Made by a program: the position numbers and the translations under genes | Notes under the pieces: model-generated | Told to the model about the DNA's origin: nothing | Database searches by the model: none | The model's input: only the letters and a program-made list of their open reading frames with translations | Origin: Lanius collurio | Taxonomy: Eukaryota; Chordata; Aves; Passeriformes; Laniidae | Length of the DNA stretch: 64,000 bases | NCBI GenBank assembly: GCA_020086605.1 | Contig: JACBWW010000045.1 | Coordinates: forward strand, 4,028,762-4,092,761 | Direction: 5' to 3' | In this document: piece by piece, positions 37,763 through 51,280 of the stretch | Layout of the letters: every line of letters begins with the position of its first letter | Numbering within the stretch: the stretch's first letter is position 1

Positions 37763-40700
37763 GAAACAGGGTGGGAGGAGGGCCTTGGCTGCAAGAGTTG
37801 TAGGGAAAAGCATCGTGTCCCACACACAGCCTCTGCTTCTGGAAGTGTCACCAGGGCTGGAGGTGGGAGCTCCAGCAGCATTCCTCAGCAGGAGGAGTCT
37901 GCAATGGAGTGGCCCTTAGGAGAAGTGTGGGCCCAAACAGTTTTCAACACTTTTAAAGAAACTAAAAATAACTCCTCTAGTGTGTAATACAGATCAAAGT
38001 TCTACTGAGTTTTCAACTACATTCGTAAGAATCTGTCTTCTAAAATTTGTAGCTCATTTCTTAAAAGGGATAACTTTGGTGTAGCACTCCAAAAGCTATG
38101 GAAATGGATCCATGACTTCTTAAAAGCTGCTGTTAGAAGCACCAGCACTTGTCACAGCCTGGACAAGCATGAGCACACCAGGACAGTGGTCATGGCTAAA
38201 CACAGCAATGGCTGATTTGGTAACCGTAGGGACTCCTCTGTTCTTGGACAGCATCCACAGAATTTAATACAGTTTTCCCTAATTTTGTATGCTGCCACAT
38301 TAATATTTCACTCCTGCCAGGTGATGAGAGTATTTGAGCTCTTTCCTGATTAGCTTCATAACTTACATTTGTTCAAGTTCCAAAATGAGTGTGCAGTGCT
38401 GTGGGATTATGAATCTCCCCAGAGTGTTCTTGAAAGATTTTGTTACTGGAGAGAGGAAATTTAACCTAGAAGGAAGAAGGTCTGTAAAGAGCACAACAGA
38501 ACTATAAACTCAGAGAAGTACCTGGAAGGGAAAGGGAACAGGCTGTGTTTGACTTGAATGATTGCCTGAGTCAGGAGAAGTTATGAAGCCGGGCAGGTAA
38601 AATCAGGAGGAGGTGCTATTTTGAACAAAGGCAGAGGAGATTGCAGCCATGAGGGGCTGACAGAGAGAAGGAGCTTGTGCTGAGGCCCCAGGTTGTCAGA
38701 CTCCCAAGTTAGCTTAAAGGTCACCTCTGAAAGATAGCATTTCAAAGGGCAAGTATTATAAGGTTGCCCTCTCTGCTCCTCCAGCTGAATTAGGCCTCCA
38801 AGAGATCGACTTTGAAGGATGGCACTCCAGACTTCTGCCTCTTCTCTCCCATCATTTGTCTATGTTAGAAGACAACACTTTATATATTTACCTCAAGATC
38901 AGCAATGCAAAGAGCAAGATTACATACAACAATAAAGAACATGTGCATTTATCATGATAACTATCTACTACAGAATACCAGAGCAATTAGGTGGGTGAGC
39001 CTTGCTTTGTTTTTTGTGAAGTACTGGTAGAATCACTAAAAAAAGAGTTTTCCAAGACAGGGAGATTTTATTATTTGTAAAGGAAGTAAAACAAAAATTG
39101 GCCTGCAAATTCTTAGGAAGTATCAATGACAGCTTTTGCAACTGAAGGAGATACTACAAGAAATGTTCTTAATGTTTCTAGGGAGAAGCTTGCTGAGAAT
39201 GGATGGGTATAAGGCAAGTGGAATGGGATGAGAAAGTTCAGAACCTAAAAAGAAGAAAAACAAGAAACCAGCAAAGTAAAATTTCTTGCTTTTAAGCAGG
39301 TAGATCAATGATGAGCACTGCAAATGTGAATTACTTGCTGATGTCACAGAGAGAAGCATCCAGAAAACAGGTCAGAAGGGGATGCACACAGTGAGGGGTT
39401 ACTCTCAGAAGGAGACAGTGGCAAACAGTGAGAAAAAGTGAAGTTATTAAAGCAAAAAAGGGAGGGGACTGTCACAAATATAAACAAGAAGGAGGTAAAA
39501 TCTCAGTCTAGAACAGAGAAATAACAGGTCAGAAGGCACTGACTAAAACAGACCCTTTCAAATTAGCAGGAGCTGATAATCTGCCAGCTGGTTAAATGTC
39601 CTCAGGATCTCAGGGCAAGTATTGGTGTCTTAGAGGATGGAAAAGGACAAAGTGCTGCAAAGCTGACAATATCAATGGACAGGAAATAGAAGAACAGGAA
39701 ATGGGATGTGGAGCTGGGAACTGGAGTCTGTGGTCTGTAATCAAAGGCATTACTTGCAAATCCTGGTAATAAGGAAATAGAAGTCAACAAAAACTACTTT
39801 GCTAAGAACAGTGCAAAGAAAATCCACCTTATTTCATTTTGCATAGCATTTCTTTTTAAAATATTACCTAAAAATGAAGAAATAAAATAAATCTAGGAAG
39901 GTTCTGGCTTGAGAGACTTGCAAACAGTTCTTGGCTTTCTAAAGAAGAGTTTTTGAAAAATGAAACTTCACCTTAGGAAAATGGAAGAGCTTTTGCTGAG
40001 CACTTGAGACAAACATTTACAGGATGTGCCAGGGACCTCATGGCCATTCCATGTGGGAAAAATTTGCACTGTACCATAAGACAAAACTCCTCATTTAACA
40101 TTCATGTAATTCTAAAAGTTCTCTAGCATAAATTTAGGTACATTTTTACATTGCAAAGTGACAAAATCAAAATTATATGTAACTATCAGAAAATTGGACT
40201 CTTAGCCCAGAACATCTTTTTAATTGTAAAGTTTCCTTTTGACATGAGTATAATTCCAAAATACTTCTAATTTAATAATACAGCTGCTATAAAAGAAAGC
40301 TAGAAAAAGATGCACAGTGTTTTATGGTAAGCAAATCTGTATTTAGTGAACAGAGAATTTGGTGAGTGATGAGATCAAGAGATATCCTCATCTAAGGCAA
40401 AACTCTTCCCTACTCCAAATTTCCTATAAATCTCCTGACTTGTATTTCTTCTGTTCACTCCTTGGTTACAATTTCCATTCAGCACCTTGGAAAATTCTTA
40501 AAAGTCTAAGAAAAATATATCGTGCTTAAGCAACTCCTGCCTTGCACTAATCTTCTGACTTCATATTTGCCATCTTTCTGCACTATCCAGAGTGTGCTTA
40601 GTCTGCAAAAGTAGCATGGAAAATTTTTAATTCTCTTGAAATACCTGGCACTGAGCGACGTAAGGTGAAAGAAATTTAATTTTGTGGAATAACATTTGGC

Positions 40701-43700
40701 TTTGATACAATTTACCCTACATTGTACACTAACTCCAAATTGAAAATCAGTTTTTTGTCCAAGACCCCTTCTTCAAAAAAATTAAGCTGTAGACAAGAAA
40801 TCCTCTTTCTGTGTTTTTTCACAGGTGTAGTCATTGACCCCTGAATATTTGTCCCCCATTTTAGGATATAAACAGCTTTGTTATTAACCCTCAGAGTTTC
40901 TGACCTTGCTGCTTTTGTGAAATAATAGTGTGAGAGTGGATTTTTCTTCCAAATGAAATGTTTACTCTATAAAGCTGTAACTGCTATATTGCATTATATT
41001 TTTATGTTTATTGTTATGAAGTGATGTTATTTGTAAGTATAATTCTGTAATAAAAACAAAACAAAGATTGATGCTGAAAGAGAATGAAATTTCAGAACAT
41101 GCTATAAAACTCATCTAATACTGGAAAATCATAAAAAGGTGCAATTACTCTATTTACAGGTGAAAAGGAAAAACAATTGCACATATAAAAATAAAAGCAG
41201 TATTTTTATAGTAAGACTCTTATGAACATTGGAATGCAAGCAAAGTCCTCCTACAAACAAAAGAGTTAATCTTAATTGAGCATCAGTTTTGAACATTATT
41301 TTAATGCTATAAAACCTGTTTCTTTACTCAGCAGTGCCCTTGCAGAATGAATGTTGTGGCTGTTGCAGAAGTTGCCTGACTTTCCACATAAATCACTGCA
41401 GTCAATCTCCTTTTGTTTTGCAGAGCTGAGGTTCAGTCACAACATCCTCTTTGATGCCATTCTGGAAGTACAAATTCATACTGATTAAAGATGTAGATTT
41501 TAAAATCCTTCCACTAAATATAAGTACAGCCTTCAAAAATATCAAAGGATGAGGCAAAAAATGCTTTGGGATGGGGCCAGTTGGAGCCCCAGAATTACAT
41601 GTGAGGGGTGGAAGGGACAAGGAGAATTTATGTCTGATTATTCCTGGTTTATCCTGGAAAACCTCTAATGCATCTGGGAAGCTCCTGGGGTAGAGCTTAC
41701 CTGGGAAACAGTTTAAAAATCTGTAAAAAAATACAGCCCAAAAGAAACATTAAAGTTTGGTGTTGGAGCAATACTTTTGGCTTTGAGCTGAATGGGTTGA
41801 AATTTCCTCCTTGTCAGAGGAGCTACTCTGGGAGAGTTTCAAAGTGAATTTGTTGCAGTTTAGTAGACAAGCAGTGAAAGCAGCCCATCATTTTGCACCA
41901 CTGTCCTCAAAGGATGAGGAAAGGCCTCCATGTGACACACAACTCATAATCAAGGGAAGAGAGAAATTTGGAAAGAAAAATGGCATGTTGGTGCCAAGGT
42001 GGCTTCCAGGTCACATCCCATCTCACTGAGTGCTCTTGTATGGCACAAAGGAAAGATACAAAATGAAATTATCTCAGCCCACCTATACCAGAACTCAAAA
42101 ATCCAACAATTTCTTTGTAGAATGTCCTGAGTTTGGGTACCAACATCTGAAATATCCATCAACCACTGACTTTGACAACAAAAAAATGTTGGTACAGCCA
42201 AAGAATTTATTTGTAAGGGAAAATCACATCTCATCCACCAAAATCAGACATTACTTGTGCACAAAAATTCCTTTTGGAATTTAATATGCAAAATGATAAG
42301 AAGGAACCATATAATTCAAAGCAAAATGGAAAAAGCCATGGGAAAGAGCTTCTTCCTGAGCTATAGTAATTAAAAGCCTTGACATATCTATGAAAGAAGG
42401 GCCTGGATAATCTTTATTATACTGTAAGCAAGGCAAATGGCAGATTGATATCCCTTGGCACAGGAATACACTACTAAATATTTGAAGACAAGCTGTGACT
42501 TCAAATATCACATCCAACTGCAACTTTAATTTTTTTTTTTTTGCAGAAAAAGCAACTCATGCTGAGGAAGATATGGCTTATTTGAAACTTATTTACTGTC
42601 ATAACAGATGGTGAAGACTAGAGAGAATATAAATGAAAAATATGGGGGCCCAATAAATGTCAAGGCTCCCAACTTGGTTTGTAAAATTAAAAGAAAAAAA
42701 AAAAGAATTAAGCTATATCTATGCAAGATACAAAAACTTCACAGAATAGATTAGCTTTTTAACATCTTGGAAATAACCATTTTTCTGCCCACACAATGTG
42801 AGATCAAAAATTACACTGATTTTACAGTCACTACCATCTTGAAAAAGTTAAACAGCATGATCTATGCAGAGTTACCATCATTCAAAGCTCCTTTTCAGGT
42901 TTTTACCCCCCCAATTTCGGTGATTATGACAATTTTATCAATTACATCTACAATGGCCAATACAGTTTCCTATGAACCCTTGGTGGGGTAGAAGCTTTGT
43001 TGACTGTGTTGGTAACCCCACAGCTATAACCTGAGCAGTGAAGTCAGAGCTTGAGCCAGAGCACAGATCCAGGGCCGTCTGTTGATGGGGAATTTTGGGG
43101 TCTGGGGTTCTCAGTTCTAAAGAAACCAAAATGTTAAAGTAACAAAACCTGCAAAACAAAATTATCCTTTATATTCCATCCTCCTTAGTCCTCACTGCAA
43201 CCTCTCTTGAGTTCAGAGACCAGTGGGGACTCAGGACTATAAAAAGAACCTGACACCCCCCAAATCTGTACTCTGGGATCTCTTCACAGAAGAGGACCCT
43301 GGCTTGGTGCATCCATCCTTATTTTCTAAAGTGTGCAGGTGGAAGAGGAAACACCAAGGAACAACATCCCTTCACTGGTGGTGGGAAACTGCATTTGCTT
43401 TGCTCCTGGAGCCATTTTTGTCTTGGCAATGCCTCTGCTATGAAAACCAAACAAAATTAAGGCAGAACTAAACCAAAGTGCATATGATATCTATGAAAAT
43501 CTGAAATAAATTGTCCATGTGAAGTTATGCAATGAGCAAGTCTTTATCTTACTGGAAAGCAGAGCTTCCATGGTGACACTGTGCCATGAATTACACTGTA
43601 ACCCACAGAAGAGCACAAAGCCAACAGCAAAAAAATGGATATTATTCTATATTTAGCTCCTCTCTTGCTGTCTTATGTCACCTTGATGACCAGAAAATAC

Positions 43701-46700
43701 ACCACCAATGCAATATTTCATTCACTAAAATACTGCACAGCTCATTTTTCTCTAAATCTAAAGCAAAGAATTTCAGAATGTGGTAAGAAATGTAATATTT
43801 AATATCCCATAATGGCACAAAGAGAAATAAGATTGTGAGTGTATTTTTATACCATTTTTCTTAATGAAAAACAAGGAAACATATACAAAGTATTTGAGTT
43901 TTTCATGCTGTTGCCTTTTATGTTTTCTGTGCATTGTATTTGAATGCTATCCTCTTGATTATGTTCTCTGAAATACTTGTTTGAAGTAAGATACTTTATT
44001 TTAATAAGTGGAACAAAGCTTTGAATAGCTTGGTTCAAAAAAACAGTTTTAAATGAAAGGAGCTGTTGCTAAGCACAGGGATCTTTGCCAAATACTTTTT
44101 AAATGGTTTATTGTGCCCTAGCAATCCTGAGATTAAAAACATCTCTTGAATTACAATGACACATCAAAAAATAAAATTAATGTAGGGGTTTTCATTACAA
44201 GAACTGAGCCTCTGTGTGTTATTCTTTCCATTAGATAAGAAAGAAACATACTGTGGTACATTGTTTTTGCTGTCAGAGCAAGCTTTTAGGCAAATATACA
44301 CTATCACACTATATCCCTCATGGATTCAATCACATAGTCTACAAGTTCTTCTCTTAATTTAACTTAATGCTGTGGATTTAAGGGATAGACTGTATATTTT
44401 CCCATATTTTTCTGCACTGGGGATGAGTTATTTTTAGACTCCATAATTCTTCATCAGAATCAGAAGATTGCATTGCCTCATCCTACTACAGTGTGAATAA
44501 TAGTATTGCCTCACTCTGCAATAAACATTTAATTTTCCATCGTTCTTGTGACGTTACAAAACAACTGTTTGACCAAGCTCTGGTATTGGAACACTGCAGA
44601 GCATGTAGATCTTATTGCCAGTGAGAAACCTGAGTTCAGAGTGCTGGAGGTTTTAGGGGAAAACACAATTGATAGCATTTCCCAGCTAATAAAGATGTCT
44701 AAAACACTGCTTCGAGCAGTGCTGGCCTCAGAGTACACAAATTGTGATTTAGAACAGGGAAAAAGGAAGCAGCAAAACCAACAGAGAAAACAGCTGATAA
44801 CTGATTTTAAACCAAACTGAGTTTCCACACCTTGAAATCTTATTTTAACTTTTATCTGGGGGCTGTGGATAGTGAAAAGCCAAAGTTACAGATCTCTCAC
44901 CCTGGATATGAAAGCTGGGCATGCAGATTGTCAGGATTTCCCTTTAAATCACTCACTCCAGTGTTTTGTCCACTCAGTCTCCTAAACTGACATAGAAAGA
45001 CAGCACAAGTCCCTGGCCACACAGCACGAGCACCCTGGCACTGCAGGGCTTTAGCCCACAGGTTTTATTTGTCCACAACCACTCTCCTGCTTTATTTCCC
45101 AAGGATAAATTAAAATATTTGCCTGCAAGTTATAGATTAAAGCAAATTAAACCAGACCACATTGTACACATTAAAACAGCCAAATGTGACCTAGGAAAAT
45201 TGGCAAACACAATAATGATTGGAATGAGTGGGTCAGATTATGTTGGTGGTGTTACTCGCAGAGGCAACACCTCAAAATACTCAAATAAGAAACATAAATG
45301 TAGAAAACTTAAAGAAGTTGCAGTGAAATCCTCCCCCTTTTACATGCTTTCTTGGATAGTCCATCAAAAATACATGTATTCAGGTTTTATAAAGCCCAGA
45401 ACATTTCTCTCACCAAGAACTGTATTTTAGTGCCTGTCCTACACTGTCACACTCTTAAGAGAATTTGAACCTCCAGGTAGACAGCTTTTTTATTCCCCAT
45501 CCTAAACAGGAAATAAATGGCAAAAAAATAAGAGGAACACATCAAAAAGAAAACCAAGGTCACCTTCTTGAACTGGCCGTGCAATCCTTGCTCTCCAAAC
45601 TGGCACAAGTGCCTGGAGCTTTGGTGAGGACCCAAAATGGCCAGAAATGTGCAGAAGGTTGTTCCCTAATCCCAGAGACACAAGAGTGAGCTTGCAGTGA
45701 ATGACTTTTAAAAGCAGATATTAAAGATGCTGGACGTTGTTCAAGTCAAGAAAGACCTGTACAAAATTGGGTTTTTAAGAAACAATGAGTTTCAACCAGA
45801 GCTACTCCATGGCCAATTGTTCCTCCTCCAGGAGATCCCTAAAGAATCCCCACATCTTCAGGGTAATCAGGGGTCTCTGCCTTCACTCCTACAGGACTAG
45901 GACCTAGGATTTTAGGATTCTTCACTCCTCAAGCCCACTCATCTCCTGAGGAGCTCAAAGGCAATGAATGCCACTAGGAAAAACATTCCATAACAGCCCC
46001 ATTTGATTCCCTGCTCCGATAGGAAATAAGAAATAAAACACTTTAAAAATGAAACAGATCCCTTCAACCTTTGCTGAAAGAAGACCATCCCAGTTTATAG
46101 CACTCAAAAGGTGAAGCAGAAATATAAAAAAAGATGAAAACAATTACAAACCTTTACACGGCTCTTTGGAAAATATACCCTTTTCTGGTTTTCTGTGATA
46201 ATACCACATAACTCAAAGGGAATACACAGCCTCACATAAACCATCCATCCTCCAGGAAAGGCATTTATTGGCCTCAGAAGCCAGATATCACCTAAACCAA
46301 AACACACCATTATTTGGACAAAGATGAAATGACTCCTGGCATTGGAACTTGCAGGGTGAGATGCTTCATCACCAGTCAATATTCAGAAACACCCACAGGT
46401 AAATTGTGGGGCTTTGAATGGTGCCTCTGGAACTCCCAGCTCGTGGCAACTGCATTTGCTCACATTCAGTTCTGGGGATTCTTGTTTATTCACCACGAGA
46501 GACATGCAACATAAAGCAACTCTGAGCTAATCATTTTCTCATTTCCTAAAACATTAATTATGCTAATAATTAAAGCATTTCTTTTTCATACTGCTTTAAA
46601 AAGGAATTAGCACAACTGAATAAGCAGTAATTCTCATAATCAAATTTCCAATAGTCTCCAAAGCATGAGATTAGTTTTTTTGTGTTTGAATTTCCTTACA

Positions 46701-47670
46701 ACAAGGATCAGGCTGCAATCTTTCCAGGCATCAATATTTTTTACTCACTTTAGGCTTGTGAATAAAAAAAAATACCTGTGCTGAATCGAGTATTTTGAGC
46801 AAATTGTGCAAATGTTAGATATATTAGAAAAAAATTAAGGGCAGAGTAAGTGAGAGAAAGTGACTTTGTGGTGGTAAAAGCTTAATAAGAGCAGATCATC
46901 CATTGCCTATGAGCTACCCAAGATAAAATACCTCTTTCTAAACTAGAAGTGAAGCTTTTGGGGAAAAACTTTAAAAAACAGAAAACCATGCAATAACTGC
47001 TGAGATCACTCAATTTTCAGGAAGAGATTTCAGTAGAAATTGTCTTTATTTCAGGCAGTGTTAGTTTTATCTCCTCAAGTAGTATGAGAGTTACTTATTA
47101 CTGATTCCTTTTACACTTATACTTGGCTTAGAGTTTATTTTTAAAATTAAATTGAAGTTATAATAAACTCTTGCACAGATTAAACCAAAATATTCCAGCA
47201 GTAGCCTGTGGGTGATGTTATTTCAATGAAGAAATGTCGTAGGATCAAAGTTTAATGATTCTCTAATGACTGCTCTGTTATTTAATTGAAACAATTGCTG
47301 CAGAGACATTTGTGCTTTTGGCAATCACCATTTGTGCTGATGTTCAAGTTAAAGTAAACACACTTTGGGTTCTGGAACCTCCTTAATCCCTTCAGTAAAT
47401 GCAACAGGGGAATTTCAAAATGAGAGCCACATTGGATTAATTTTCAGTTTGTAGTCAATGACCTGAAATCTCCACTAAAATGATCCATATTGCAGCATTT
47501 TCCATCACACATACCCTGTAGAGCCATTCCTCCTTTAGACCCTTCTGTAACATGACCATATTTCCATGGTCCCAGGGGTTTGTATGAGACAACAGGGGGC
47601 AAAACCACCCAGGAACTTCCCTCTAGTTATTTCTTAGATGTTACAGGTGCCTTGTTTAATCTTTTAAAGA
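37763..47670. other. AT-rich unique noncoding sequence
   Basis: No supported gene. The region 38.4-39.8 kb is purine-rich on the plus strand and could be an old, unrecognised repeat. A pair of overlapping open frames on opposite strands at 44529-44828 (about 90 and 99 codons) does not resemble a known family. A TATA-like CTATAAAAAG lies near 43229 with no associated exon. Confidence 0.5.
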
Positions 47671-47740
47671 AAGCATATAGAAATATTTATAAATAAAATA
47701 AAGCGTATAGAAATATTTATAAATATTTAATAATACATTA
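47671..47740. repeat. 30-bp AT-rich minisatellite running towards an assembly gap
   Basis: A 30-bp unit starting AAGCRTATAGAAATATTTAT is present twice in tandem (47671-47700 and 47701-47730). The copies differ at a G/A near the start and at a few bases near the end. Ten bases later undetermined sequence begins. The array may continue inside the gap. The repeat makes two short minus-strand frames into the gap, which are meaningless. Confidence 0.85.
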
Positions 47741-48130
47741 NNNNNNNNNNNNNNNNNNNNNNNNNNNNNNNNNNNNNNNNNNNNNNNNNNNNNNNNNNNN
47801 NNNNNNNNNNNNNNNNNNNNNNNNNNNNNNNNNNNNNNNNNNNNNNNNNNNNNNNNNNNNNNNNNNNNNNNNNNNNNNNNNNNNNNNNNNNNNNNNNNNN
47901 NNNNNNNNNNNNNNNNNNNNNNNNNNNNNNNNNNNNNNNNNNNNNNNNNNNNNNNNNNNNNNNNNNNNNNNNNNNNNNNNNNNNNNNNNNNNNNNNNNNN
48001 NNNNNNNNNNNNNNNNNNNNNNNNNNNNNNNNNNNNNNNNNNNNNNNNNNNNNNNNNNNNNNNNNNNNNNNNNNNNNNNNNNNNNNNNNNNNNNNNNNNN
48101 NNNNNNNNNNNNNNNNNNNNNNNNNNNNNN
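47741..48130. other. Assembly gap, 390 undetermined bases
   Basis: The stretch consists only of N. Open frames passing through it are artefacts. Confidence 0.99.
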
Positions 48131-48489
48131 CAATGACTACAGAAATCCAGACTATCCAGGTGCTGCAAGGTTGGTGCACCAAGAGGATTTAGTTCTGCAC
48201 TATTCCAGTGCCATGAGCCAGGGCCTGAATCTGTTCATGAGGTCCTTATCCTTTTCCCCCAGGATCTGCGAAAATCAGTTTGAAAGTTGAAGGTACTGGA
48301 TTTTAGGAAAATGTTTCCATCTGGTTTTTACATAAGCTTTTAAATATATGGAATTTAAGCTGACTTCCTCACTGAAAAAGTGAAATAAATCAAATAATAC
48401 GTATACAAATTTACTAAAATTATTGAAAATATTTCCCCTAACCCACACTGCCCAGTGAAGAAACACCCTCCTGCAGCCTTTTCACATAT
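48131..48489. other. Noncoding flank of the fossil LINE
   Basis: Nothing recognisable. This would correspond to sequence downstream of the reverse transcriptase on the minus strand, but no LINE similarity could be followed beyond about 48490. Confidence 0.5.
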
Positions 48490-48912
48490 TCTTATTTCCT
48501 TGCTTTTCCTTAATCTTTCCACACAATTTACATCCACTCAACTGAAATGATAGCAGCTTATCTGCCTGAATCTTGGATAAATCTTTCTGAATTTGGCTGC
48601 ATGACCTCTTGTTTTTCATGGCCTGCCACTCCCTTGCAGCACAGGAACCAAAATGTGTGCTGTCCCTTGGCTGCATGGTCTTTTCTTTTTTCCAGACCAT
48701 TGGCTTATAAAATGAACAAAATTGGTCCTTATACTGATCTCCTTTGGCACTCCACTAATCACTTTCCTCTTTCCCACTCACAAATACCTCTCTTTGATGT
48801 CTCAGTAGATAATTTATCTATTCACATACCTCAGCTACTATAAAACATCAAAATTACAGACCTTGCAGATTATTCTTTTGTGTTTTGCTCTGTCAACAGA
48901 TTTCCTAAATGC
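48490..48912 (-). pseudogene. Fossil LINE reverse transcriptase (CR1/L2-type), minus strand
   Basis: Four reverse-transcriptase landmarks appear in correct order on the minus strand. At about 48912-48877 is a decayed AFRKSVD-x-x-x-H, matching the family's DFRKAFDxVxH that carries the first catalytic aspartate. At 48756-48714 is the block SGVPQGSVLGPILF, recognisable across a frameshift after SGVP and with one in-frame stop. At 48667-48647 is RDSTHFG in the place of the catalytic ADDTKLG, so the second aspartate of the pair is lost. At 48592-48521 is IQKDLSKIQADKLLSFQLSGCKLC, which matches the conserved LQKDLDKLxxWADKWLLSFNxxKCKVL segment of CR1 and L2 elements. A 72-codon frame (48482-48700) holds the last two blocks. 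Frameshifts, stops and shortened spacing show it is long dead. The clade (CR1, L2 or L3) cannot be settled by eye. Confidence 0.8.
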
Positions 48913-49851
48913 TAGGAAAATTATTTCTATGGACCCAATTTACCTTGTTAGTGCACAGCAATGATTTGTTAAACATAATCAAATTTTTGTGGCTGCCTTT
49001 AACTGTAATATTCCAGGTGCCTCCACTGGGGTCTGGTATAAAAATAAATGGAGTAGGAAAAAAAATAAACTCCAAGACCCTTCTGTGTACTCATTTCTAC
49101 TTAGGTAAAAAAGCTTGTAACATAAACTGTTGAGTTTATTAACAGATATGTATTGTCTATAATAATATTATTCTCTATTAATAGTTAATCTTTTATTTTA
49201 AAACAACCAGTTCATGAAGGGAGATGTGCTGTTTCTGATAAGGACAAAGCAGGTGATGCAGGAGAGAGAACCTGTGTGTTTTCCTTGCACTCACATGGTC
49301 TGAATTCCAGAATTTGTGCCCAACCTCTTTCCTCACCCAAGGTTTAAGTATTCCAACAAAGGCAGGACCTGTGTTTTCACCTCATCTGGATGTGTTTGTC
49401 CATCCCTCTCCCAGATGTGCAGTTACTCTGAAGCTCTCAGGGTGCTTCCCTGGGGCTGAACTCCACGTAGGGGTGAAAAAGGAGGAGTAAATGAAAGTAT
49501 TCCCTGTGCTCCCACATGCTCATTTCTCACCTATGGTGGCAGTGTCCGTTTTGCATCCTGGGATGTCTCAAAAAGCACAGCCTCAGTTCATGTGTTCAGT
49601 TGGTGGGCAGTGACATTTCACCTCATGGAGTAATAAATGTGTGCCACGGGCAGAACCTGAGATTTCAGACAAGGAGTGAAGGATGTTGATGGAAAGGTGT
49701 GCTCTGAGCTTGTGACATCCTTTAGCTATAAAGCAAAAATAAAGGCAAAGTAATGTTTGGAGAAGAATAAAAATTCTGGTTTATATTTACTCCGTGCTCA
49801 CAAAATACATTCTTTCTTTCCTTGACTAGTCAGAGACACAAAAATTCTATT

Positions 49852-49866
49852 AAAAAAAAAAAAAAA
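49852..49866. repeat. Poly(A) tract, 15 bases
   Basis: Uninterrupted A run. No retroposed body or target duplication could be identified on its 5' side. Confidence 0.9.
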
Positions 49867-50147
49867 GAGTTTGTTCCAGACCCCATCAAATGTCAGAGGC
49901 ATCCTGATAGCTAAGTGCCAGCACAAGATAAAGATTAATAATATTGGCAGCAACCTCCTTTCCCAAGACTTCTGTAAGGAAAAGGGACAGACAATACCAG
50001 CGGAGCCATGCACACACTTCTTGGCTTCTACCTTTCCTCCGAGGCTTTTTCTGCTGTAAACTTTATCCTGAATCCCTTGAATTATTGTCAGAATTCCCAT
50101 GGATTATAATGATGTGCTATCACCACTCCAACCTTTTCCCTCTCAGC

Positions 50148-50167
50148 AAAAATAAATAAATAAATAA
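50148..50167. repeat. (AAAT)n microsatellite
   Basis: Four to five AAAT units in tandem. Confidence 0.9.
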
Positions 50168-51055
50168 GGAAAAGGGTGTCACAGTGCAGAAATGTTGTTT
50201 TGTATTCCAAAGCAGCCCCACACATTCCCACAAACACAGTGACTGCATGGATGTTCCTCTCATGCATAAAAAAGATCCTTAACAGGCTGTCTTTACTCAC
50301 AGGGCCTTTCAACAGGTATTGCCGCTTATGTCTGGAAGTGATATGTATTGTAAACGTGCACACCATCTTATTTTATAGTGAAACAGAAACAGATTGTTTC
50401 ATATAGTTGAAATAACTGATAACAGAAGGCATAGCCATGCTAATTTATGTTGATCAGGATCTGTGCACATTTTCAAATCTTTGAAGGGAGGCAACTCGAA
50501 CTTAAGCTGTTATGTCTAAAACCATCACATGAAGCCCAATTGGAGAGAGCTGGAATAAAACAGTTGTGCAAGAAAAAAAGACATTTTAAAAAACAGTTTA
50601 ATTCTCATCCACTTTGAAATTGAAGCAAGATTTCTGTGCTGAGATTGAGCAGAACTCCTGCATTTCCAGTAAGAACAAGCACTAATGGATAAGATGCAAT
50701 GAAAGAAGTGATGGCAGGTAAGCCTGAAGCTCTTAAGCCAATTGTGAATTTAGGAGAGAAAAGTACAAATATTTAATGACACAATTGATGATGGAAATCT
50801 GACTTCTAAAACACTGGCAAGGATTTCCCTCCACAATTTCTGCCCCTAGCATTATTAATCAGCTAACCAATGCTGTCCCAAGGTAGCAATGGAGTTGTAC
50901 CACCAAGGTGTGTCTAAGAGCGTTTCCTGCACTGCACTGACAAGCTCCATGGGAAAAAAAGACAACAAATCAATGCTGATCAAATGGAAAAAAAAATAAT
51001 ATGGAACTAAAAAAAAAAGCAGGCAGAGTCATTGGACAGCCTTCTAAAATGTACC

Positions 51056-51069
51056 AGAGAGAGAGAGAA
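51056..51069. repeat. (AG)n microsatellite
   Basis: Six to seven AG units in tandem. Confidence 0.9.
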
Positions 51070-51280
51070 TTACAAACCCTGATTTGGCAGCACTGAAAAG
51101 GGTCGGGAAAAGCCCCTGCAAGAGCTATGGCTGTTGCGGTGTCAGAGGCAGCGTTTGCCCCATTCCTGACCTCCTCCCACTGTGCTCGTCGGGAATTTCC
51201 ATGGGCTAATCCTGGCAAAGAGGCAGCTTGACCAGGCTCTGAAATTTAGTCCTGCACGAGGCTGGACCAATTAGGGTAAG

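Noticed and set aside
37475..37987. 170-codon plus frame rich in K, S, G and R
   Set aside because: It lies across the antisense strand of the solo LTR and its 3' flank; its composition reflects the purine-rich LTR tract.
39540..39640. Possible LINE reverse-transcriptase start (KLAGADNLPAG resembling the GPDGIP region)
   Set aside because: The match is short and neither upstream nor downstream reverse-transcriptase motifs could be found on that strand.
43220..43250. TATA-like sequence CTATAAAAAG as a third LTR promoter
   Set aside because: No paired TG...CA ends or target duplication could be found around it.
47656..48182. Minus-strand frames of 131-170 codons
   Set aside because: They are made of undetermined bases in the assembly gap.
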